This document shows, piece by piece, positions 47,050 to 56,339 of a stretch of 64,000 nucleotides of DNA (positions within the stretch are counted from its first letter, which is position 1; each line of letters opens with the position of its first letter). Origin of the DNA: Vesta saturnalis (taxonomy: Eukaryota > Arthropoda > Insecta > Coleoptera > Lampyridae); contig JARFJB010002009.1 in the NCBI GenBank assembly GCA_036346205.1, positions 5,910,001 to 5,974,000 on the forward strand, read 5' to 3'. The position numbers and the translations under genes are program-made. The notes below the pieces were generated by a model. The model was not told where the DNA came from. It did no database searches and saw nothing but the letters and a program-made list of their open reading frames with translations.

Positions 47050-47400
47050 AGAACACATGTTTCTAAAAAGAAAAGTTCCTATAAACATATGTCGTAGAAG
47101 GCTTCGTTTCCGAGATACAGGGTGTTGAATATAATTTTTTTTCTCAAATTTTCATTATAACTCATAAACGAATGCTTAGATTTTTTTCATGTTCGGGGGA
47201 TAATGTCTATTAATTAAGGTGCATAAAACAAGCGATAAGAATGTTCACAAACTTGCACAGTGGCGGAGTGGAGGGGGTGCTCAACCCCTTTCATAAACAG
47301 AACTTCTACGCCAATGACTATTTTTTAAAAAAACTGTTATTTTCATTATCTACATACAGTTTAACAAAAATAATGTACCTTCTTCTGTTTCGAAATTCCT
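47050..47400. repeat. Partial copy of the MITE family seen at 61532-62524
   Basis: CTTCGTTTCCGAGATACAGG (47102-) and AACTTCTACGCCAATGACTA (47300-) match sequences at 61625-61640 and 61765-61785 in the same order. It is degenerate and one-armed. Confidence 0.5.
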
Positions 47401-47437
47401 GTGCATTTCCGAGTTATTTTGATTTTTAGTGTTTGAT

Positions 47438-49790
47438 GTGGTACTAAGTTAAGTAATGTGCTTTATGTGAATAATTGAATATAAAGTTTTTAATAAAAAA
47501 GATATAATAAAACATTTAGAGCCATTTTAGTACCTAACGATCGTTTCTTTAAAATTTCAAATACATTTTCATTTATAAATAGGTAGGTTATCGTATAAAA
47601 AGAAATGCATAATTATTATTGTTATGTGGTCAATACTTTCTGTATAATTATGTATGTATCAATTTCGCCATAAACATGTATGTAGTTTTTAAGTGAGATT
47701 CTAATAAGTTATAGACCGCTGCTCACTTGCTCTCATTAAAGAGCCGCCACTGTATCAAGCCATACTCAAATACAAGACTTTTGTAATTGAAATCTGTTTA
47801 GTACACTAATTTTAACAATCCTTATTTATTATTGTAACAATACTTAATTAATAATTGTGAAATTAATAAGAATTCTTAGCAATAACGATTTATAAATAAA
47901 TAACAATAACACTAGTATAATAAAATTAGACACTTTGTTCAAAATGTAAACCGTTCTTTTCAATACACATTTCACAGCGACGTACAATAGAACGTCTTAA
48001 GTTAACTAAATGATGCACCCTTATTTCATTGCAACAAAAAATGATACTCCTTGGAAAACTAGTAAGTATTAAATTTTATATTTTGAAACGACGGTTTGAC
48101 TTTTTACAAACACTTGCTTCATCTTGAATAATTTCACTGTTATTAATTATTGTTTTTAAGTTCAAAAAGTTATTTCATTTGATTTGCCAGCTTTTAATTA
48201 TCGTAACATGCCGTTTACATTTACAAATAGCGAACAAGCCGACATTCATTTTATTTATGGGTTCGCAAATGGGAATTCAAGGTACGCATCTAGGGAGTAT
48301 CGGAGAAGATTTCCAAATAGAAGACAACCTCATCATTCCGTTTTTGTGAGTATCCATCGTCGATTTGTTAACCAGGGTTTGAAAAATGTAGATGGGGGCC
48401 GACAGAACAACCGTGGACGAGTTAGAATTGGAGAGGGTCTATTGCGTGAATTTAATAGGAACCCCACGACAAGTACTCGACGTACTGCTGTTGCTCTTGG
48501 TATTTCCCAAAGTAAAGTTTCCCGGGTTTTAAAACGGGATCACAGACGTCCATATCATTTTCAACCTGTTTATGGTTTATGTCCAGGTGACGCCGAACGA
48601 AGACTTAATTATTGTAGGTGGGTTCTTAACTCCATTCAAAATAATAGAGATTTCTTATCCAACATACTGTGGACTGATGAATCCTGTTTTACTCGTCGTG
48701 GTATCGTAAACTTTCACAATCTGCATATATGGGCGCATGAAAACCCACATGCCATTCGACCAAGAAGTTTTCAACATGAATTTAGTACAAATGTCTGGAT
48801 TGGAATTTACGGCAACCACGTGTTTGGACCTTATTTCTTGCCACAACGTGTAAATTCAGAAAATTTCCAACATTTTTTAGAAGAACATGTTAATATGTGG
48901 GAAGGCATTCCTTTGAATTTAAGAGGACATTCTTGGTTTCAGCTTGATGGATGTCCGACCCATTATGGCAGAAATGTAAGAAATTGGCTAAACAATAACT
49001 ACCCGGGGAGGTGGATAGGTCGTGGAAATCCAGTGGCGTGGCTTCCTAGATCCCCCGATTTAACGCCACTTGACTTTTTTGTATGGGGATTCATGAAGGA
49101 AAAAGTGTATACCACTCCGGTTAATACACTTGAAGAACTTCACAATCGCATCAGAGATGCTTGCAATGAAATAAGGGTGCATCATTTAATTAACTTAAGA
49201 CGTTCTATTGTACGTCGCTGTGAAATGTGTATTGAAAGAAACGGTTTACATTTTGAACAAAGTGTCTAATTTTATTATACTAGTGTTATTGTTATTTATT
49301 TATAAATCGTTATTGCTAAGAATTCTTCTTAATTTCACAATTATTAATTAAGTATTGTTACAATAATAAATAAGGATTGTTAAAATTAGTGTACTAAACA
49401 GATTTCAATTTACAAAAGTCTTGTATTTGAGTATGGCTAGATACAATGGCGGCTCTTTAATGAGAGCAAGTGAGCAGCGGTCTATAACTTATTAGAATCT
49501 CACTTAAAAACTACATACATGTTTATGGCGAAATTGATACATACATAATTATACAGAAAGTATTGACCGCATAATAATAATAATTTTGCATTTCTTTTTA
49601 TACGAGGATAATAACAATGGATACTAAAAAAAACCGATAACCTACCTATTTGTAAATGAAAATGTATTTGAAATTTTAAAGAAACGATCGTTAGGTACTA
49701 AAATGGCTCTAAATGTTTTATTATAGCTTTTTTATTAAAAACTGTATATTCAATTATTCACATAAAGCACATTACTTAACTTAGTACCAC
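47438..49790 (+). mobile_element. DD41D element with intact transposase and ~600-bp arms
   Basis: Arms 47438-48034 and 49161-49790, tips GTGGTACTAAGTTAAG and complement. The right arm overlaps the last 36 codons of the transposase, so the left arm carries their antisense copy (47927-48034). The tips are not TA-flanked and lack the CAGGGTG sequence, so the original outermost ends may be lost or differ. Confidence 0.8.
48208..49269 (+). CDS. DD41D (rosa-type) mariner transposase, apparently intact
   Basis: 353 codons from ATG 48208 to TAA, uninterrupted. An upstream in-frame TTG at 48184 would add eight residues, but ATG is the likely start. Residues 1-60 form the first helix-turn-helix (FANGNSRYASREYRRRFPNR), a basic linker follows (about 60-82), and 83-110 is the second (STRRTAVALGISQSKVSRVL). 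The catalytic core has D157 (ILWTDESCFTRRG), D247 (WFQLDGCPTHYG) and D289 (RSPDLTPLDFFVWG), with 41 residues between the last two, the spacing of the rosa group. The C-terminus IVRRCEMCIERNGLHFEQ is typical. It should cut the element ends and reinsert them at TA. Length and motif retention suggest recent activity. No introns or promoter motifs were identified. Confidence 0.9.
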   Translation: MPFTFTNSEQADIHFIYGFANGNSRYASREYRRRFPNRRQPHHSVFVSIHRRFVNQGLKNVDGGRQNNRGRVRIGEGLLREFNRNPTTSTRRTAVALGISQSKVSRVLKRDHRRPYHFQPVYGLCPGDAERRLNYCRWVLNSIQNNRDFLSNILWTDESCFTRRGIVNFHNLHIWAHENPHAIRPRSFQHEFSTNVWIGIYGNHVFGPYFLPQRVNSENFQHFLEEHVNMWEGIPLNLRGHSWFQLDGCPTHYGRNVRNWLNNNYPGRWIGRGNPVAWLPRSPDLTPLDFFVWGFMKEKVYTTPVNTLEELHNRIRDACNEIRVHHLINLRRSIVRRCEMCIERNGLHFEQSV

Positions 49791-49794
49791 TGAT

Positions 49795-50376
49795 TTAGAG
49801 ACTATTACAAAAGGCTTATAGATGATGATCATAGATGAAATGTGTATGGTTAGGAATGCCATAGCAGTGTATTAAGATTATACAAAACCTACAAAGAAAT
49901 GTGGTAAAAAGTTTAATTCATTTCAGTAAGAAACCATAAAGATGATGATTTTTCACAGACGAAACGTAGTAGAATAGTCAAGAATTTTATATCATTGTAT
50001 TAAGCTATAAGAACCTTACAAAAAATTGTAGTAAAAAATCCAGGTCCGTATTTAAAAAAATATTGTTGAGGGTGGTCCTGAAAAGACAAAACGTCGTATT
50101 GAAATTTTTGGTATGGCAAGTTGTAGTAAATTTTATTTAAAAAAAAAAAGTTTAGACTAATTTTTTTGATATCTGTTATAATAACAACGCTAGTCTTACA
50201 AAACGAAAATGAGCATTTTCGGATTTTGTCGAATATCTCCGGAACTAGTCGGAAAAAACCAAACTTCTTTATACTCATCTACTACCCAACAAATTACGAA
50301 ACTTATTTCTCATTTAACCGATACTCTATCTATTACGGTTTTCGATCTCTGTATACGCAAATTAAATTGGTTCACC

Positions 50377-50380
<4 letters not shown>
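49795..50380 (+). repeat. One-armed remnant related to the 34141-36749 family
   Basis: From AGGTCCGTATTTAAAAAAAT at 50041 to the end GGTTCACCCTG next to (TA)n at 50380, block order matches the right arm of 34141-36749 (36415-36749), including CATTTAACCGA. 49800-50040 holds a degenerate tandem repeat of about 120 bp, with GATGATGAT and ACGAAACGTAGTAG-like blocks. No transposase is present. Confidence 0.5.

Positions 50381-50467
<87 letters not shown>
50381..50467. repeat. (TA)n microsatellite between two element ends
   Basis: About 86 bp of TA: CACCCTG faces it from the left and CAGGGTG from the right, so two independent insertions share the same TA target. Confidence 0.95.
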
Positions 50468-50468
<1 letters not shown>

Positions 50469-50471
<3 letters not shown>

Positions 50472-51236
50472 GGGTGCCCAGAAAGGTATGGTCAAAACTG
50501 CTAGGACGTATAGAGTGGCTCAAAATAACCCTAGTCTTCATTATATTTTTTCCTATCTGTCTTCGTTATGGAGTTACCGCCCTTCAAAGTCAGAAGTTAA
50601 AAATCGAATTTCAATGATAATTTTTAAACCGCTTCTTTCATTACCATGAAATTGAGACATCCTAACTACCTCATAGAAAGGCATTTTTTGACACTTAACT
50701 GGAATTCATTGTACCTTTATTGTACAGGTAAAGCCAAAATTAAGATTCTAAATTAACACAATTTTTGACAGTATTGACAATTTTGGAATTGTACTACAGT
50801 ATTTTCATTCCCCTATCACTTAGCAACAAAAAATGTTCTCTTATGCGAAATCGATATATCTTACGTTTTCGAGAAAAATTTTAGTGAATCTATGTAAATT
50901 GTTTTTTTATTTAGAATTTACGTTTTAAATAAAATAGTATTTTCGAATCCGATCGAATCTTAATTTTGACTTTGCCTGTACAATGAAGGTACTTTGAATT
51001 CCAGTTAAGTATCAAAAAATCCCTTTCTATGAGATAGTTAGGGTGTCTAAATTTTATAGTAATGAAAATAGCCGTTTAAAAATGATCATTGAAATTCAAT
51101 TTTTAACTTCTGACTTTGAAGGCCGATAACTACATAACGAAGACAATAAGCAAAAAAATTCAAAGGAAGACTAGGATTATTTTGAGCCCCTCTATACGTC
51201 CTAGCAGTTTTGACCACACCTTTCTGGACACCCTGC
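50469..51236. mobile_element. 768-bp palindromic MITE
   Basis: Ends CAGGGTGCCCAGAAAGG and CCTTTCTGGACACCCTG. Arms of about 285 bp (50469-50755 and 50955-51236) match at high identity around a 200-bp centre without coding capacity. Size, arms and TA flank on the left suit a non-autonomous Tc1/mariner derivative. Confidence 0.8.
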
Positions 51237-51914
51237 ATAAAGTGTATGACAACTGTCTGTATTTGGTGGATAACGTAAAAATATGTTTGAGTATACAGAG
51301 TGTTTCGTTCAGACCAGGCGCAACCAAACTTTTTTATTTTAAATGGAACACCCTGTACATTATTGCATATTCTAATTCTTCGTTTCATTTTGAATCAACT
51401 TTATGTATCACATGTAAAGTCTAAATTGGACTGTTTCCGTGTAATTCGATTTTTTTTTGTAAAAATTGACGTTAGTTGCAGTTTTAAAAAATCGAATATC
51501 TCAGGAAATGTGTAACTTAGAGAGGTGCGGTTTGAATTATCAGATTAAGGATGAATTGACCAAACTTTTCCATCTGTGGAAAATGATACCGAAGACAGGG
51601 GGTACCAAATAGAGGACGCCGAATTTTAAAATTTTCAAACATACATAACTCCGTTTTTTTTAAATAGAACACTAACATTTTTATATTATCTATCAAACAT
51701 CCATTACATTCCCTATACGTAACGTTTTAATGTTATTTTACGTTTTAATATTATTTTAGCAATTTTTCCTGTATACGACGTAGTAGACGTTTAAACAAAT
51801 GAAAAACACATGAAAGTAACTGTCGGTTTTCAATACGTTATTAAGGTTTTCAATTGGCCTATCTCTTTGTGACCAAAATTTTTTGCATAATGAATTTACC
51901 TATTGAAGAAATGG
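51237..51914. other. Spacer with a 64-bp mini-element
   Basis: At 51294-51357 the sequence starts ACAGAGTGTTTCGTT and ends AAATGGAACACCCTGT, giving facing terminus-like ends only about 64 bp apart. The rest of this interval is AT-rich without recognised genes. Confidence 0.45.
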
Positions 51915-54285
51915 TACATGTTTTTGAAATAATTGAAGAAAACAAAAATTGTGCATTTTCTACTACCCCCTGTAGCTCTTTTATTTGAAGTCTGACAACA
52001 TTTTGATTTGTACTTTATTATGACACTTTTAAAAAAAGTACTAAAATTTATCTACAGTCATTTGTTTTTGAAATACATACACTAACTATTGTTTTTCATA
52101 TGGACGCCATCTTGGATGTTTACATTATTGACTAGTATTTTTTATCACCTTTTCAGCGATGTATCACATGATACGAGAATTTACTTCCAACTATCAAAAA
52201 TTTAAAAAATATAAAATTGAAATAGTAGGCCTTGAGAAGGCATGGATTAATAAATGAAAAATTTATACAATTAGATTCCTAATTATTGTAATTTCTAATA
52301 ACTAAAATAAAAACAAAACCGATAATAGTAACTATCATAAAACATGCTCGATATGTCCCCCTCTACACTCCACACATTTTCTACAACGATTTAACACTGA
52401 ATGTGTAACCCTAACTAACGTATTTCTATTTACAGAATTTAGTACATGTCTTACTCTATTTTCTAAAATGTCAAGATTTTCTGGAGTGTCGAAATAGTAC
52501 ACCTCGTTTTTTGTATGACCCCATAAATAAAAATCTAGTGGGTTCAAGTCAGGGGACCTAGCAGGCCATAAAATGTCCCCATTATTGGAAATTAATTTAT
52601 TATTAAATACTCTTTGCAAATATTGTTTAACGTCTGCTGAATTGTGTGCTGGACAGCCGTCTTGCATAAACCAAATATTTTCTAAATTTGAATTGATGTT
52701 TCTCAGAGCGGGTATGATTTGTTCTTGCAACATCTCTAAGTATCGGACTCCGCTTAAATTATAATTGAAAATAAATGGTCCAATTAAGTTATTTCCTAAA
52801 ATGTTACATTTAAAATAAACTTTTTAAGAAAATTTTATTTATACCTATAATTCCGCACCATATATTGAAACCAAATCTGGTTTGAAATCTCCTTTCACAA
52901 ACTTTATGGGGATTTTCCACATTCCAGAAGTGCGTATTGTGCCTATTAAAAATTCCGCAATTTGTAAATCTGGTTTCATCCGTCCATAAAACGTTGGACG
53001 AGAATTGAGGATCTTCCCCAGATTTTTGAATGTACCACCGTGAAAATGCCATTCGTCTCTCAAAATCACCTTCTCGTAACGCTTGTGTAATAATTGGTTT
53101 GAATGGATGAAATTTACTTTTTTTTTAAATGTCATGGACGGTGGATTTCGGAATGTGTAATACATCGGCCATTTTTCTAACCGAAGATGCTTCGTTTTCA
53201 CCAACAAAATTCAGAACAGCATTATTATTACCTTCATTATCTTTAACATACTTGTTAGGTCTTTCCTTCTCAAAACTGCCATATGATAATAAATTCATCA
53301 CTAAAGTCCTGAAATGTCTTTTATTCGGTTGAACCCGATCGGGAAATATTTCTTCATAATTTCTTATTGCATTATCTGCATTTCTATTTGCTTTGAAATA
53401 GATTTCAAGCATATCTAGCTTCTCTTCATTGGATTATCTTAACGCCATACTTCAAAAAATCTTGCACCAAGATACAAAACAGGAATAAATATTAACAATA
53501 ATAACAACAGGAACAAACAATAAAAACAACACAAACGAATAACAGAATAACAACAATAATAAACACTAACAATGACAACAAGAACAATTATTTTTCCAAG
53601 TACTTAACACAGATTGCGAATAATTTACGCGAAAAAATAAATTATGTCATCTCTTGTCAGTCATTGCAATTATTATCCATGGCCTCATATTTTATGTTGT
53701 TTAAATGTTTGGTTACTAAAAGTAAATTTTCATACCATGAAGAGGTGTTAAAATCCACTATTCGATAATGTAAAAATCCAAATAGTGTCCAAAAACAAAA
53801 GTTAGAAATGTATTAAATTTTGTAAGTAAAAACAGATACATTAGCAAGGGTTTAAATTTTTGATAGTTGGAAGTAAATTCTCGTATCATGTGATACATCG
53901 CTGAAAAGGTGATAAAAAATACTATTGGATAATGTAAAAATCCAAGATGGCGTCCATATGAAAAACAATAGTTAGTGTATGTATTTCAAAAACAAATGAC
54001 TGTAGATAAATTTTGGTACTTTTTTTTTAAATTGTCTTTTAAAAGTGTCATAATAATGTACAAATCAAAATGTTGTCAGACTTCAAATAAAGGAGCTACA
54101 GGGGGTAGTAGAAAATGCACAATTTTTGTTTTCTTCAATTATTTCAAAAACAAAAAAAGTTACTTCAAATCTGACTTTACCATTGTGATAGCCATAAAAT
54201 TCTCTAAAACTTTCCCCATTTAACCGACATTCTATCTTCAATATTAACGAATATAGCAATACATGCATGCTGAATCTCGGACACA

Positions 54286-54287
<2 letters not shown>
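51915..54287 (-). mobile_element. DD41D element, left tip missing
   Basis: Arms: left 51915-52205, right 53865-54130 continuing to the tip CGGACACACTG at 54287, next to (TA)n. The left arm lacks the outermost ~155 bp. A degraded duplicate of part of the right arm sits just inside it (53690-53800). One minus-strand transposase lies between the arms. Confidence 0.7.
52335..53412 (-). pseudogene. DD41D transposase, frameshifted, triad retained
   Basis: N-terminus LEIYFKANRNADNAIRNYEE with FPDRVQPNKRHFR, then the second helix-turn-helix ASSVRKMADVLHIPKSTVHD. First aspartate VLWTDETRFTNCGIFNRHNT (53000-52930), then FGFNIWCGIIG. Second: IWFMQDGCPAHNSADV; third: ARSPDLNPLDFYLWGHTKN, 41 residues apart. 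C-terminus NRCRKCVECRGGHIEHVL. Frameshifts near 53125 and 52800 separate three good frames. Confidence 0.8.

Positions 54288-54338
<51 letters not shown>
54288..54338. repeat. (TA)n microsatellite between two element ends
   Basis: About 50 bp of TA, with ACACTG to the left and CTGGGTGTCCGG to the right. Confidence 0.95.
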
Positions 54339-54339
<1 letters not shown>

Positions 54340-54419
54340 TGGGTGTCCGGAAATGATGCGCAAAAAATTTAGTTGCTTATTCTACATGAAAGATGAGTGT
54401 GACAAGTTCCTATAACACT

Positions 54420-54692
54420 TTTTTTTTTTATGATTGTGGACCTGAACAGGCTAAATAAGGCCTATCGTGCTAAAGCACTCAGGAACACTTAGGAGGATGG
54501 ATAGAGGGATAGTGAATTGCCAATAGATGCATATGAACAGCTACCTTAAATTTTCTCATATCATAAGTGAGAGGAAAACAGGAACTAGGGAGATCATTCC
54601 AGAGTTTAGAAGCCGTGTAGAAAAATGTGGATTGCGCCGTTTGGTACGACAAGTGGAGATTTGTACTGCATACTGATGATGTGAATGAGTTT
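54420..54692 (-). mobile_element. 5'-truncated non-LTR retrotransposon end
   Basis: Starts with a T run (poly(A) on the minus strand) and matches the reverse complement of the 3' end at 45280-45535, including the CTAAAGCACTCAGGAAC block. It interrupts only the left arm of 54340-56232; the right arm is continuous at the matching site. Confidence 0.8.
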
Positions 54693-55054
54693 TCGAAAAC
54701 TCAAAAATAACAGATGTACAGGGCGTCAAAGAATTAAAAAATAATTTTTTTGTAATAACTTTTTCATTGGTAATCCGGTTGTCTTAAAATTTGGTACACT
54801 TATTACTTGTAATCTTTTGTATTATGGTTCAAAAGTTGACATTTGTCCCTCTTTGCTAAGGCGATAAACTCACCCTTCCCATCTACTTAATAACCTATAA
54901 CTTTTTGGTTTTTCAGTTTTTGTTGTGTACAAAAAATAAAAGAGCGCTTAAAATTACGCAAAAAACATTTACTTGTTATATCTCTCTAAAATAAGCCGTT
55001 TTCTAGAAAATTTGCTTTTAAAATTGTCTTACATGCTGTGAACAATAACGCACT

Positions 55055-55447
55055 TTAAATTATTTTCAACGTTTTAACACACTTTTTTTTAATATCAATA
55101 GGACTTAAAGCCTGAACTTTTTGATAATGGTAAGGATAAAGGACTTCCTTCAAAACTTCGTGTACCGAACTTTTTGAAATATTTTCTTGTGAAGCACTTA
55201 GCCTTACACTTAGGCTCGGGTTATTCTCAATGGAATTTAATATACAACCCTGAACTGCTTCTGTTCTTGTTTGTCTTGGACGGTCCACGTCAAAGACTTT
55301 TGTCTTAAAAGATCCGTATTCTCCAAGCCTTCTATGGATGACACTGAACGTTCGCGATTGTGGAGTAACTCTGTTCGGAAATGCTTCATCATACAAGCGT
55401 CTTGCTGCAGATGCATTCCCATCAGCCACACCATAATAATTATGCAT
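55055..55447 (-). pseudogene. DD41D transposase N-terminal domain only
   Basis: 130 codons: MHNYYGVADGNASAARRLYD with FPNRVTPQSRTFS (first helix-turn-helix), RPRQTRTEAVQG linker, then the second DNA-binding part NPSLSVRLSASQENISKSSV and YPYHYQKVQALSP. It then passes into arm sequence and stops (KTLKII). The DDE core is deleted cleanly. If translated, it would be a DNA-binding domain without nuclease. The frame up to the deletion is open. Confidence 0.8.
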
Positions 55448-56228
55448 ATCACGTAATTCGATATTTGAATAATTAACGTTATTATTGATCTTCTTCGGTT
55501 TTGAAACTTCACAACTCGTAAAATTACAATTGCCTAAGTATACCTTTTTCTGTGTGTTTTTATATGCTCTTTCGTATCATGCACTGAAACTGATTCAAAA
55601 TTCAAAATAACGGATCTACAGGGTGAGTTGAAATATTTTATTACTGACAAAACATTTTAATGTTCATTGTTACACTTTACAATGTGTCAAAATTGTTTTT
55701 ACATGTGTTCTCGTTGCCATAAAAACCATATCACTTGTTTCCACAGCACGCCGTGTTAAAACGTTGAAAATGATTTAACGAACGTTATTGTTCACAGCAT
55801 GCAAGACAATTTTAAAAGCAGATTTTCTCGAAAACGGCTTATTTTAGAGAGGTGTAAGAAGTAAACCTTTTTTGCGTAATTTTAAGCGCCCTTTTATTTT
55901 TTGAAACTGTACACACCAAAAACTGAAAAACCAAAAAGTTATAGGCTATTAAGCAGATCGAAAGGTTGAGTTCATCCCCTTAGCAATGAGGGACAAATGT
56001 CAACTTTTGACCGATAATACAAAAGATCATAAGCAATAAGTGTACCAAATTTTTAAAACAACCGGATTACAAACAAACAAGTTATTAAAAAAATTATTTT
56101 TTAAATCTAACTTTGACGCACTGTAGATCCGTTATTTTGAATTTTCGAAAAACTGTTATAGGAACTTGTCACACTCATTTTCATGTAGAATCAGCAACTA
56201 ATTTTTTTGCGCATCATTTCCGGACAAC

Positions 56229-56232
<4 letters not shown>

Positions 56233-56321
<89 letters not shown>
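56233..56321. repeat. (TA)n microsatellite
   Basis: About 88 bp of TA with one slip (AATATA at 56281), between the DD41D derivative and the Penelope-like element. Confidence 0.95.
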
Positions 56322-56325
<4 letters not shown>

Positions 56326-56339
56326 TTTAGGGAAGTAAC

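Larger units (their letters stand above)
54340..56232 (-). mobile_element. Long-armed DD41D deletion derivative
   Basis: Tips ACTGGGTGTCCGGAAATGATG and CATTTCCGGACAACCTG against TA tracts. Arms 54340-55082 (less a 275-bp insertion) and 55752-56232. A second terminus-like pair lies inside, TACAGGGCGTCAAAG at about 54719 and CTTTGACGCACTGTA at about 56126, both facing the normal way. Only an N-terminal transposase piece remains in the centre. Confidence 0.75.
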
